Of a DNA stretch of 64,000 nucleotides, positions 23,870 to 32,570 are shown one piece after another. The DNA is taken from the NCBI GenBank assembly GCA_902462205.1, contig CABQAR010000004.1, positions 52,444-116,443 of the forward strand, written 5' to 3'. The number at the start of each line of letters is the position of its first letter. Position 1 is the first letter of the stretch. The DNA is from an uncultured Dialister sp. Lineage in GTDB: Bacteria; Bacillota; Negativicutes; Veillonellales; Dialisteraceae. The notes beneath the pieces are model-generated. The model did no database searches. It was given only the letters and a program-made list of their open reading frames with translations, and had not been told where the DNA came from. The translations under genes were made by a program, and so were the position numbers.

Positions 23870-26065
23870 TTAACCTTCCCTGGCTTCTTCTTCAGCGCGG
23901 TCAACGAGCATGTGGAGCAGCTTGATGCAGCATTCCGGAATGTTGGTGCCCGGTCCGAAGATCGCCTGTGCGCCATGGTCATAGAGGTACTGGTAATCCT
24001 GTGCAGGAATAACGCCGCCGATGCAGACAAGGATATCTTCACGGTTGTGTTTTTTCAGTTCTTCCACGATGGCCGGCAGGAGTGTCTTGTGACCTGCGGC
24101 AAGAGAGGAGAAGCCAACCATATGAACGTCGTTATCCACAGCATCCTGTGCCGCTTCTTCCGGTGTCTGGAACAGCGGGCCTACGTCGACGTCCCAGCCC
24201 ATATCCGCAAAGGAAGTCGCGAGCACCTTCTGCCCTCTGTCATGTCCGTCCTGACCCATCTTCGCGAGGAAAATACGTGGACGACGACCTTCAAGTTCTT
24301 CAAATCTATCAGCCAGTTTCTTTGCTTCCGCCAGCTTTGCGGAACCATCGAACTCGCTGGAGTATACACCGGAAATGGTGTGGATGGTTGCATTGAAACG
24401 ACCGGATACTTTTTCAACAGCGTCGGAAATTTCGCCCAGGGATGCACGGTCATGGGCGGCCTGTACGGCCAGTTCGAGAAGGTTGCCGTTATCACGGGAT
24501 TCAGCCGCCTTGGTGATGGCTTCCAGGTCACGGGCAACCGCATCAGGATCACGGATGCTTCTCAGTTTTTCCAGACGCTTGATCTGTGCGTTACGTACAG
24601 CGGTATTGTCGATGGAAAGAACGTTCAGCGGGTCTTCCTTGGCCAGACGGTACTTATTCAGTCCGACGATGGTTTCCTTGCCGCTGTCGATATCCGCCTG
24701 ACGACGAGCCGCGCATTCTTCGATACGCATCTTCGGCAGGCCGGTGGAAATAGCCTTTGCCATGCCGCCCAGTGCTTCGACTTCCTGGATGTGCGCCCAT
24801 GCACGGCGAATGATCTCATTGGTCAGATACTCTACATAATAGGAACCGCCCCACGGATCGATGATCTTGCAGGCTTTTGTTTCATCCTGGATGTACAGCT
24901 GTGTATTACGCGCCAGACGTGCAGAGAAGTCCGTCGGCAGCGCGATGGCTTCGTCCAATGCGTTGGTGTGCAGGGACTGGGTATGGCCGAGGGCCGCAGA
25001 CATTGCTTCCATACAGGTACGGGCGATATTATTAAACGGATCCTGTTCCGTCAGGGACCAGCCGGAAGTCTGTGAATGGGTACGGAGCGCCATGGATTTC
25101 GGATTCTTTGCGCCGAACTGCTTCAGAATCTTCGCCCACAGTACACGGGCCGCCCTCATCTTTGCAATTTCCATGAAATAGTTCTTCCCCTGGTCCCAGA
25201 AGAAGGACAGACGCTTTGCGAAGGCATCGACCGGAAGTCCTGCCTTTTCACCGCAGCGGATATATTCCATGCCGTCAGCCAGTGTATAGCCGATTTCCAG
25301 GTCGCAGGTAGCGCCGCATTCCTGGATGTGGTAGCCGGAAATGGAAATACTGTTAAATTTCGGCATGTAGTTGGTGGTATATTCGAAAATATCACCGATA
25401 ATACGCATGGACATGGCCGGTGGATAAATATAGGTGTTACGGACCATGAATTCCTTCAGGATATCGTTCTGGATCGTACCGGCCAGAATCTTTTTATCAA
25501 CGCCCTGTTCGATGCCGGCACTGATGAAGAATGCCAGAATCGGAAGAACAGCGCCGTTCATGGTCATCGATACGGACATCTGGTCGAGCGGGATACCGGC
25601 AAACAGGATGTTCATATCCAGCATGGAGCAAACGGAAACGCCTGCCTTGCCAACGTCGCCGATAACGCGCGGGTTATCCGCATCATAGCCGCGGTGGGTC
25701 GGAAGGTCGAACGCGATGGACAGACCTTTCTGCCCTGCTGCCAGGTTTCTGCGATAGAACGCATTAGATTCTTCTGCCGTGGAGAAGCCTGCGTACTGGC
25801 GTACCGTCCATGGACGGAAAACGTACATCGTGGAGTATGGTCCGCGCAGGAATGGCGGAATACCGCTCATATAATCCAGATGGTTGCATTTATCATACAC
25901 GTCTTTCGTATACAGCGGGCCTACCGGGATACGTTCCATTGTATTTTCAAACAGGGCATCATAATTTTTCCCTGTCGTCTTTTCCAGATCCTCTTTCCAC
26001 GCATCATAGGAACAATGAGGATGTTCTGCAAGATTGATCTTTGTAAAATCAGGATTCATTGCCAT
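23870..26065 (-). CDS. mutB: methylmalonyl-CoA mutase, large (cobalamin-binding) subunit
   Basis: A 731-residue subunit that interconverts succinyl-CoA and methylmalonyl-CoA with adenosylcobalamin, the key step of the succinate-propionate route. The N-terminal TIM barrel contains GPYSTMYVFRPWTVRQYAGF. The C-terminal domain has the base-off cobalamin motif GQDGHDRGQKV (DxHxxG, His as cobalt ligand), then the SSLAAGH and GGVIP motifs. mutA ends one base before its ATG region, so translation is coupled. Confidence 0.96.
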   Translation of the reverse strand: MAMNPDFTKINLAEHPHCSYDAWKEDLEKTTGKNYDALFENTMERIPVGPLYTKDVYDKCNHLDYMSGIPPFLRGPYSTMYVFRPWTVRQYAGFSTAEESNAFYRRNLAAGQKGLSIAFDLPTHRGYDADNPRVIGDVGKAGVSVCSMLDMNILFAGIPLDQMSVSMTMNGAVLPILAFFISAGIEQGVDKKILAGTIQNDILKEFMVRNTYIYPPAMSMRIIGDIFEYTTNYMPKFNSISISGYHIQECGATCDLEIGYTLADGMEYIRCGEKAGLPVDAFAKRLSFFWDQGKNYFMEIAKMRAARVLWAKILKQFGAKNPKSMALRTHSQTSGWSLTEQDPFNNIARTCMEAMSAALGHTQSLHTNALDEAIALPTDFSARLARNTQLYIQDETKACKIIDPWGGSYYVEYLTNEIIRRAWAHIQEVEALGGMAKAISTGLPKMRIEECAARRQADIDSGKETIVGLNKYRLAKEDPLNVLSIDNTAVRNAQIKRLEKLRSIRDPDAVARDLEAITKAAESRDNGNLLELAVQAAHDRASLGEISDAVEKVSGRFNATIHTISGVYSSEFDGSAKLAEAKKLADRFEELEGRRPRIFLAKMGQDGHDRGQKVLATSFADMGWDVDVGPLFQTPEEAAQDAVDNDVHMVGFSSLAAGHKTLLPAIVEELKKHNREDILVCIGGVIPAQDYQYLYDHGAQAIFGPGTNIPECCIKLLHMLVDRAEEEAREG

Positions 26066-26066
26066 G

Positions 26067-28346
26067 TTATTTTACCTCCTCTTCCGTAATCTTCATGCCT
26101 TTTTTCTTCTGGAGCATACGGAGGATCTCATAGCAATTCGCTTTGACACTGATGAATTCATCAACGCCTGCCTCACGATAAACCGGTTCCAGATCCTTGG
26201 GAGCCGCGCCGGCCAAGAAAAGGGTGCCTTCGCCCAGAACTTCTTTCAGACGCGGAGCCAACGCCGGCACATCTTCCGGATAGGTGGCATCAGTAGAACA
26301 GATGACCGCGCAGTCATAAGGGGTTCCCTTGTCATCGATGCCGGCTTTCAGCGCTTCTACGCACTTATCCCAGCGAGAGCCCGGCTTTTCCTCGTCATCC
26401 TGGAAACCATTGTTCAGGTGGACATTGAATTCGCCAACCTGCAGGAAGCTGGTCGAGAAATCCGCCCTTGCCTTATGCTGCGGAATCGGTCCCATATTGG
26501 CAAGGAACACTTCCACGTTCTTACCTGTTTCCTTGACAAAGTTCTTGGTATCGAAGCGGAGCGTTTCAAACCGTTCTGTCCAGCGATGCGGATAAATCTT
26601 ACGAACCTCGATGGATTCTCCTTCTTCCATGCCTGCCTGACGAACCTCGGAAATAGTGGCCCCTGCGGAGAATGCGGCAATGGCCTTATCCACCTTTTCT
26701 CCTTCTTTGGAGCCCTTCAAAGCTGCCAACGCGGATTCCATATACACTTTATCCATATCGGAGCGATATTTTTCCACGCCTTCGCTCAGTTCTTTCTTGA
26801 GTGCCGCCGTATCCTCAGGACGTGCTTCCAGCAGCTCCTCAGTCATATTCGGATACATGTTGGTGCCGACAGCGCTGTCCTTGCGCATTTCAAGCGCTTT
26901 GAAACGCTTTTTCAGCACATCGAGTATCTGCTGCTGCGGATATTCTTCCTGAAGCGCCTTGACGATGCCGCCGAGCGCTTCCACTTTCTGGATTTCTTCC
27001 CAGATCTTTTCAGCCATTTCCTTGGTTACGGCTTCAATTCCCCAGGATCCGCCTGCCGGATCGATCGGGCGGAGCATGCCGAATTCCTCCTGCAGCATGA
27101 TATGGAGATTTCTTGCGATACGGCGGGAGAATTCATCCCCTTTGCGTACGGTTTCATCGTACGGTTCATTTTCATAGGTATCTACGCCGCCGACAACAGC
27201 AGAGAAAATCTGCGTGGTATTGCGGAGCATGTTTACGCCGATATCAAAAATCGTCTTGGTGAATAATGCCGGACGGGCATGGATCTTGCAGGAGCAGTCA
27301 GCTTCATCCGCGCCGAACGCCTTCATGATGTTTGACCATACCTGACGGGCTGCGCGGAGCTTCGCGATTTCTATATAGAATGTCGCCCCCGTATTGAACC
27401 CAAACTGCAGCGACCGGGCGATATCATGGATATCAATACCGCGGGCCTGCATCTGGCGGATATATTCGATGGCCATCGCAAAGGTATAAGCGACTTCCTG
27501 CACCGCATTCGCGCCGCCACGGGAGAACACTTCGCTCCTTGCCATGATCGTGCGCAGCTCGGGAGCGTTCTTCCTCGTCCAGCGGATACATTCCACCATA
27601 TCGTCATAATCCTTTTCCAGAGATTCACGCAGCTTGCCACGGCGGATCAGCTGTGCAAGCGGGTTTGCACCGATGACACCGTGTACCTTGCTGACATCCT
27701 TTCCCTTGGCCTTCAGGGCAGCGGCCAATAATGCCAGCATGCGCATCGAAGATGCACCAGTATACATCATGAACGGAACCTTCTCCAGATCCAGTCCGTC
27801 AAGAAGGACATGCATATCCTCCAGCGTGGTAAGGCTTACGCCTGTATCCCCCGGTTCCTTCGCATCCATGACATCGATGCTTTCGGCAGTCGCACTGTCA
27901 AGACGTACATTGTACACGGTGGAGCCGCGATCAATTTCATGCTTCAGAAGCTCATTATTTTCCTTGGGCAGGGTTTCATCACAGGCCTGCGCAATCCCCC
28001 AGGGAGCGCATTTGTAGCCGTTGGCCGTAGCACCACGAAGGAAATCCCCCATCCCCGGATAATCATCCGTCGGAAGAATGGCTTCTGTCGCGCAGGGGCC
28101 GGTGCTCTTCGTATAAATCGGATCAAATGTGATTCCTTCGTATGTTTTGGTAAACATGATCTTATCAAAGGGTTTTCCCTTTAACAGAGCATTACAGGCC
28201 TCCACCCATTCCTCATATGTGGGCGGTGCGAATTCATCAAATTTAACTTCCGGGAAATCGGCTTTTTCATTTGACTTTCTTAAAATAGCTTCCAATTCCT
28301 GGTCGGTAAGCTGTTTAACCGATTCCTGAACCTTCTGTTCATCCAT
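26067..28346 (-). CDS. mutA: methylmalonyl-CoA mutase, small (non-catalytic) subunit
   Basis: A 759-residue partner of MutB. It keeps the barrel architecture (GASSMRMLALLAAALKAKG; IARNLHIMLQEEFGMLRPID). Its C-terminal flavodoxin-like domain lacks the cobalamin motif: the region equivalent to DGHDRG reads ANMGPIPQHKARAD, as expected for the structural subunit. It is longer than the usual roughly 620-640 residues, mostly from an N-terminal tail and a charged segment near residues 490-560. AAGGAGG is seven bases before the ATG. It is the first gene behind riboswitch C. Confidence 0.93.
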   Translation of the reverse strand: MDEQKVQESVKQLTDQELEAILRKSNEKADFPEVKFDEFAPPTYEEWVEACNALLKGKPFDKIMFTKTYEGITFDPIYTKSTGPCATEAILPTDDYPGMGDFLRGATANGYKCAPWGIAQACDETLPKENNELLKHEIDRGSTVYNVRLDSATAESIDVMDAKEPGDTGVSLTTLEDMHVLLDGLDLEKVPFMMYTGASSMRMLALLAAALKAKGKDVSKVHGVIGANPLAQLIRRGKLRESLEKDYDDMVECIRWTRKNAPELRTIMARSEVFSRGGANAVQEVAYTFAMAIEYIRQMQARGIDIHDIARSLQFGFNTGATFYIEIAKLRAARQVWSNIMKAFGADEADCSCKIHARPALFTKTIFDIGVNMLRNTTQIFSAVVGGVDTYENEPYDETVRKGDEFSRRIARNLHIMLQEEFGMLRPIDPAGGSWGIEAVTKEMAEKIWEEIQKVEALGGIVKALQEEYPQQQILDVLKKRFKALEMRKDSAVGTNMYPNMTEELLEARPEDTAALKKELSEGVEKYRSDMDKVYMESALAALKGSKEGEKVDKAIAAFSAGATISEVRQAGMEEGESIEVRKIYPHRWTERFETLRFDTKNFVKETGKNVEVFLANMGPIPQHKARADFSTSFLQVGEFNVHLNNGFQDDEEKPGSRWDKCVEALKAGIDDKGTPYDCAVICSTDATYPEDVPALAPRLKEVLGEGTLFLAGAAPKDLEPVYREAGVDEFISVKANCYEILRMLQKKKGMKITEEEVK

Positions 28347-28529
28347 GAAAACATCCTCCTTATAATAATTTTAGACAATTTCCAAGAAAATACTGTTCCA
28401 AACCATTTCCACCACGCGTCCCTCTGCATACGCATGCGGACCACCTACAGCATGGTGACGGCTTTATCCCTGGAAGCAGCTTTTCAAAAATCCCCGATAT
28501 GTACACCTCCTTATCATGTTCTCTTATCA
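28347..28529 (-). promoter_or_regulatory. mutA leader after the riboswitch terminator
   Basis: About 180 bases between the riboswitch terminator and mutA. It holds a second strong ribosome-binding sequence, AAGGAGG (complement of 28506-28512), with no ATG or GTG at a suitable distance, and no open frame of useful length after it. It could be the relic of a lost first gene or a decoy site. Confidence 0.4.
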
Positions 28530-28565
28530 ATAAAAAACGACTATCAAGAGATAAAATTGATAGCC
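28530..28565 (-). terminator. terminator of cobalamin riboswitch C
   Basis: On the minus strand GGCTATCAA pairs with TTGATAGTC (9 bp, one G-T) around a nine-base loop, then CG and six T. It lies directly downstream of the aptamer, as expected for an attenuating riboswitch. Confidence 0.75.
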
Positions 28566-28588
28566 GGACAAGGAAATAATTCCCAATC

Positions 28589-28766
28589 CCCTTCCCATCT
28601 CTCGCAGGTATAACGGTGATTCTTAGACAGATAGTTCTCCTGGCTTAAGTTCCTCATTCATATCGCCTTCCCAGTTGCCCAGTGACATACTGATATGAAC
28701 TCCCTTTACAGTGGCGGGACCGCTCCGGCTTATACCGGATTCTCTTTTATGCTTTCGCATCTGTCA
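28589..28766 (-). ncRNA. cobalamin riboswitch C upstream of mutA
   Basis: The minus strand carries ATCCGGTATAAGCCGGA, CCGCCACTGTAAAG, GCCAGGAGAACTATCTGTC (closing GACAGAT/ATCTGTC) and the distal GAGAGATGGGAAGG shared with riboswitches A and B. It precedes a B12-dependent enzyme rather than the commoner B12 transport, synthesis or B12-independent isozyme genes. Confidence 0.88.
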
Positions 28767-28799
28767 GATGTTTGAAATTGTCTAAATAACTGCATTTTT

Positions 28800-28828
28800 A
28801 GTATAATTCATTATTTTCTAAGTGTCAA
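28800..28828 (-). promoter_or_regulatory. promoter of the riboswitch C-mutAB-meaB transcript
   Basis: On the minus strand a perfect TTGACA (complement of 28823-28828), a 17-base spacer and TATACT (complement of 28800-28805). The riboswitch begins about 35 bases downstream. Confidence 0.8.
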
Positions 28829-28894
28829 TAAATCTAAAGTATATATAAGCTAATATATACTTTTATAATCACAAATTTTAAGTAAATATATTAA

Positions 28895-28924
28895 TTGATT
28901 TTTTGAAACATATTGCTATATAAT
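28895..28924 (+). promoter_or_regulatory. promoter of the B12-domain-like gene
   Basis: TTGATT (28895-28900), an 18-base spacer and TATAAT (28919-28924), 70 bases before the ATG at 28995. It is divergent from the mut operon promoter, about 70 bases away, in very AT-rich DNA. Confidence 0.6.
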
Positions 28925-28994
28925 GAAATTGGTAATATATCAAGCAGTATAGTATTTCTTTGGGTCCATTCGGGACGAGCGATAGGAGGAAATC

Positions 28995-29495
28995 ATGACA
29001 AATACAGAAGGCAAGGATAAAATTACAGAAGCATTAGAATTAAGCCGCCAGTTTGAAGAAATGGAAGGCCGCAGACCCAGGCTCCTGATTCCCGAACTGG
29101 AAGATGATTCCGACCAGGAAAGCAGGAAAGTGGCTGCCACCACCTTTGCCGATCACGGCTGGGACGTCGATGTAAGCCCTCTTCTTTCTCCGGAAGCTTC
29201 CGCCCAGAATGCGGCAGACAACGACGTGCATTTTATTTTCTATACGTCAAAAAGCCCTTCATTAAAAGCGCCGGTCATCGCGCTTTCCCAGACGCTGGCC
29301 ATGATCGGCAGGGACGATATCCTCATCGCCGTCCACCAGGTGCGGGAAGAAGATAAGGAAACGCTTTTCCGCTACGGAATCATAGCCGCTTTTGACGCAA
29401 AAGCCACCTTTGAAGAAATCAGCCTCACCATGCTCCGCGTCCTTATTTCCATTGCCAAAGAGGAGCAGGACGACACACCGGGATTTGATTATTGA
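28995..29495 (+). CDS. free-standing mutase B12-binding-domain homologue without the Co-ligating His
   Basis: A 166-residue protein that aligns end to end with the last 160 or so residues of the MutB product: LSRQFEEMEGRRPRLLI versus ADRFEELEGRRPRIFL, then TFADHGWDVDVSPLL versus SFADMGWDVDVGPLF, and NDVHFIFYTS versus NDVHMVGFSS. The cobalamin motif DGHDRG is replaced by DDSDQES, so the His ligand and the Gly are both lost. The fold should remain but base-off B12 binding should not. AGGAGG lies five bases upstream. It is divergent from mutA, from which the riboswitch separates it. Function unknown: a subunit-interface mimic or regulator of the mutase is a guess. Confidence 0.8.
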   Translation: MTNTEGKDKITEALELSRQFEEMEGRRPRLLIPELEDDSDQESRKVAATTFADHGWDVDVSPLLSPEASAQNAADNDVHFIFYTSKSPSLKAPVIALSQTLAMIGRDDILIAVHQVREEDKETLFRYGIIAAFDAKATFEEISLTMLRVLISIAKEEQDDTPGFDY

Positions 29496-29542
29496 TGAGG
29501 CAAAAATCATCGGACTCTCCCAATAAGCATCCGTAAAAAATA

Positions 29543-29588
29543 AAAACCGGAAAGGAAACGGGTAAACACCTCGATCCTTTCCGGTTTT
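29543..29588. terminator. bidirectional terminator
   Basis: AAAACCGGAAAGGA and TCCTTTCCGGTTTT form a perfect 14-bp stem with T-runs on both strands, between the B12-domain-like gene and the convergent aquaporin gene. Confidence 0.85.
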
Positions 29589-29655
29589 GTTTCAGCCAAA
29601 GACAGGCTGGCAAAATCATTCTGCCCCCCCTGTCCTATTATCATTTTATAATGAT

Positions 29656-30321
29656 TTACTCTTCTGAAGAAATGAATTTATAGACAAAAGCCGCCAAAGC
29701 GCCTCCAATAAGCGGCGCCGCAATAAATACCCAGACGCAGGACAGCGCGGATGGGTCTCCGCACAGGAGCGCAGGGCCGAAGCTTCTGGCCGGATTGACG
29801 GATGTGCCGGTAAAGTAAATGCCAAGCAGATGCACGAGTGTCAACGACAGCCCTATGACCAGCCCTGCGACATGGCCATATTCCGGCTTAGAAGTCACGC
29901 CAAGGATAGCCAGCACGAAGACAAATGTCAGAATGATTTCTACCAGAAGGGAAAGCATCACATCATTCTGATAAAGTCCGTTTGCCCCCAGGTTCCCCAT
30001 ATTTCCAATCAAGGCCTGCAAAATCGCTGTCCCTGCCATAGCACCGAGAAACTGTGCGATCATATATCCGATGAAATCTTTGCCACTCATTTTCCCCGAT
30101 AAAAACACTCCGGCAGATACGGCAGGATTTACGTGACAGCCGGAAATATTCCCTATGGAATAAGCCATGGCCACGATAACCAGCCCAAAGGCAAAAGCCG
30201 TGGCAAAATAGGCCGGAGTCAACGAGCCTTCCATCATCTTCGGTCCGGAAACGGCTGCCACGCCGCAGGCAAAAAGAACCAAAACCAATGTGCCAATAAA
30301 TTCTGAAATATATTTTTTCAT
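29656..30321 (-). CDS. aquaporin, AqpZ type
   Basis: A 221-residue inner-membrane channel of the MIP family with six TM helices and two half-helices carrying NPA motifs: GCHVNPAVSAG near residue 62 and GTSVNPARSFGPAL near residue 176. The selectivity filter positions read like AqpZ (His in LTLVHLLGIY, Thr in FTGTSVNP, Arg in NPARS), so it is a water channel rather than a glycerol facilitator. AGGAGG precedes the ATG; a TTGATT-17-TACACT promoter lies at 30360-30388. Confidence 0.9.
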   Translation of the reverse strand: MKKYISEFIGTLVLVLFACGVAAVSGPKMMEGSLTPAYFATAFAFGLVIVAMAYSIGNISGCHVNPAVSAGVFLSGKMSGKDFIGYMIAQFLGAMAGTAILQALIGNMGNLGANGLYQNDVMLSLLVEIILTFVFVLAILGVTSKPEYGHVAGLVIGLSLTLVHLLGIYFTGTSVNPARSFGPALLCGDPSALSCVWVFIAAPLIGGALAAFVYKFISSEE

Positions 30322-30656
30322 TTTTCCTCCTTATATCTAACCAATGATTTCTTAATATAAGTGTAGTCCGGTCTGTAACGATAATCAAGCGATGAAATAT
30401 AAAAAATGGCAATCAGAGATATTCTGTATTCTTCCCTTTCGATAAATTATCTCTGCCGCCGTTAAAACAGCTTTTGCCCGTAAGACAGGATAAAAAGATT
30501 CTCCTCTGCAAAGCCACTTCTGTCATCAGAAATCAGGCAGCCATAAATAATCGCATATCCTTTCATCCTATGGCAATATCGATATCCCCTCTCCCGAATA
30601 AAAACTGCCATCTCCGTTTCACTCATTATCATGCCTTATCCATCATTCTTACGACT
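30322..30656. other. intergenic region, aquaporin promoter and otherwise empty
   Basis: The only features seen are a possible minus-strand promoter (TTGATT, complement of 30383-30388; TACACT, complement of 30360-30365) for the aquaporin. The rest shows no gene, RNA or repeat that can be supported. Confidence 0.4.
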
Positions 30657-30686
30657 AAGAAAACGCTCTGTACAGAGCGTTTTCTT
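30657..30686 (-). terminator. terminator of the ribosomal gene cluster
   Basis: A perfect inverted repeat, AAGAAAACGCTCTG around TA with its complement, six bases after the rplQ stop. An outer pair GACTAAG/CTTAGTC (30653-30659 and 30691-30697) could compete with it. Confidence 0.75.
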
Positions 30687-30691
30687 ATTTC

Positions 30692-31033
30692 TTAGTCAAC
30701 GAGTTCGATAATCGCCCGCGGTGCATTGTCACCGAGACGTGCTTCGAGCTTCAGAACACGGGTATACCCGCCGTTGCGTTCTGTGTATTTCTTTGCGATT
30801 TCATCAAACAGTTTCTTTGTCACTGCCTTGTCCATGATGAAAGCTTCCGCCTGACGACGAGCATGGAGATCGCCTCTCTTAGCGAGAGAGATCATCTTGT
30901 CTGCTACGTGGCGAAGTTCTTTTGCTTTGCTTTCAGTAGTGGTGATACGACCATACTGGAAAAGAGCTGTAACGAGGCTGCGGAGCAGCGCTTTACGCGC
31001 ACCGCTGACTCTTCTCAGTCTACTACGTGCCAT
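30692..31033 (-). CDS. rplQ: 50S ribosomal protein L17
   Basis: A 113-residue L17, of the short bacterial form, starting MARSRLRRVSGARKALLRSL with the RNA-binding loop TTTESKAKELRHVADKMI. It is the last gene of the S10-spc-alpha cluster and follows rpoA by 33 bases. Confidence 0.96.
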   Translation of the reverse strand: MARSRLRRVSGARKALLRSLVTALFQYGRITTTESKAKELRHVADKMISLAKRGDLHARRQAEAFIMDKAVTKKLFDEIAKKYTERNGGYTRVLKLEARLGDNAPRAIIELVD

Positions 31034-31066
31034 GTGTTTCCTCCTAAATTACCTATCTTCGGAATA

Positions 31067-32044
31067 TCAGTCTTTCAGATGAAGCCCGAGACCTCTGAAC
31101 GTTGCCAGCTTCTCGATGATTTCATCAATGGACTTTTTACCAAGATTACGTACACGTCCAAGTTCATCTTCTGTCTTATCCACGAGCTGGTCCAATGTAT
31201 TGATTTCAGCCCGCTTAAGGCAGTTAAATGCACGAACGGAAAGTTCAAGTTCTTCAATCGGAATCGAAGACAGATCTATTTCTTCCTTCTGGATCGCCTG
31301 TTCATCCTGTGCACCTGCTCCGTTGATCTGGTCTACGTCCAGGATCGGGCCGGTAGCAAGGGGACGAAAAACTTCAAAGCAGTTCATCAGGATCGTCGCT
31401 GCAGTCGCTACTGCATCATTCGCCCTGATGGAACCGTCGGTTTCCAGTTCCAGTGTCAGTTTATCGTAGTCCATTTCATTTCCGACACGGGTGTCACTGA
31501 CATCATAGTTGCATTTAACCACTGGCGAATAAATGGAATCGATCGGAATGACGCCGATCGGATCATCTTCCTTTTTATTCTTTGTGAAAGGTACATAGCC
31601 GTGGCCTTTGTCAATGGTCATTTCCATTCCGAGATGAGCATCGGCATCAAGGGTGCACAGGGCCAGGTCCCCATTAAGTATGTCAATTTCCGGCGGGACT
31701 TGAATGTCTCCTGCACGGAGAATACCTTCTTTGGTGATATCTACACGAACCGTGATCGGGAATTCCGCTTCTTCATGGGCGAGGAAACGAATCTTCTTCA
31801 GGTTCAGGATCATGTCAGTTACGTCTTCTCTGATGCCTTCCATGGTCGAAAATTCATGGAGCACGCCATCAATTTTTATGGACGTAATCGCCACACCATC
31901 TAAAGATGAAAGCAACACTCGTCTGAGGCTGTTCCCAAGGGTGATGCCGTAGCCGCGTTCGAGCGGTTCGCATTCGAACCTGCCATAACGGCCATCGTCA
32001 CTTATTTCTACAGCCTTAATTGTGAAGCTTGTATTTTCGTTCAT
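31067..32044 (-). CDS. rpoA: DNA-directed RNA polymerase subunit alpha
   Basis: A 325-residue alpha subunit. The N-terminal dimerisation domain contains LERGYGITLGNSLRRVLL near residue 29. The C-terminal domain that binds UP elements and activators contains VRAFNCLKRAEINTLDQL and GRVRNLGKKSIDEI. GGAGG is ten bases upstream. A 118-base gap separates it from rpsK, where many bacteria have rpsD. Confidence 0.97.
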   Translation of the reverse strand: MNENTSFTIKAVEISDDGRYGRFECEPLERGYGITLGNSLRRVLLSSLDGVAITSIKIDGVLHEFSTMEGIREDVTDMILNLKKIRFLAHEEAEFPITVRVDITKEGILRAGDIQVPPEIDILNGDLALCTLDADAHLGMEMTIDKGHGYVPFTKNKKEDDPIGVIPIDSIYSPVVKCNYDVSDTRVGNEMDYDKLTLELETDGSIRANDAVATAATILMNCFEVFRPLATGPILDVDQINGAGAQDEQAIQKEEIDLSSIPIEELELSVRAFNCLKRAEINTLDQLVDKTEDELGRVRNLGKKSIDEIIEKLATFRGLGLHLKD

Positions 32045-32162
32045 CCAAAGTCCTCCTTCTGCGCCATAGGCGCCAAAATATTACGCAAGGAAAAAAGGAG
32101 TAATGATTAACTTACTCTTTATATTATATAATACGCAGGAAAAGTTAATCTTTATTTCCCTA
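32045..32162 (-). promoter_or_regulatory. AT-rich gap between rpsK and rpoA, possible internal promoter
   Basis: This is the largest gap inside the cluster. It contains a minus-strand TATAAT (complement of 32123-32128) in a very AT-rich run, flanked by the inverted repeat GATTAACTT/AAGTTAATC (32105-32113, 32142-32150). It could be an internal promoter or a regulatory structure for rpoA-rplQ. rpsD is absent. Confidence 0.4.
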
Positions 32163-32552
32163 TTAAACTCTTCTGCGTTTCGGAGGACGGCAGCCATTGT
32201 GTGGAATCGGGGTAACGTCCTTAATGCTGCTGACTTCGATGCCTGCTGCCTGCAGTGCGCGGATAGCTGCTTCACGGCCTGCACCCGGTCCTTTGACGAA
32301 TACGTCAGCGGAACGCATGCCCTGGTCGATTGCTACTTTGGCTGCCTGTTCTGCTGCCATCTGTGCCGCGAACGGAGTGCTCTTACGGGAGCCCTTGAAT
32401 CCGAGTCCGCCGGCAGATGCCCAGGCAATCGTATTTCCGTTGGAGTCAGTAATCGTTACAATCGTGTTGTTGAATGTGGAACGAATATGAGCTGCACCGG
32501 ATTCTACATGTTTTCTTTCTTTTCTTTTTGCTTTGCTTTTTACCGTAGCCAT
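32163..32552 (-). CDS. rpsK: 30S ribosomal protein S11
   Basis: A 129-residue S11 with the conserved RSTFNNTIVTITDSNGNT and the C-terminal DVTPIPHNGCRPPKRRRV. GGAGG precedes the start. It lies 18 bases after rpsM. Confidence 0.96.
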   Translation of the reverse strand: MATVKSKAKRKERKHVESGAAHIRSTFNNTIVTITDSNGNTIAWASAGGLGFKGSRKSTPFAAQMAAEQAAKVAIDQGMRSADVFVKGPGAGREAAIRALQAAGIEVSSIKDVTPIPHNGCRPPKRRRV

Positions 32553-32570
32553 TTTATCCCTCCTTCAACA

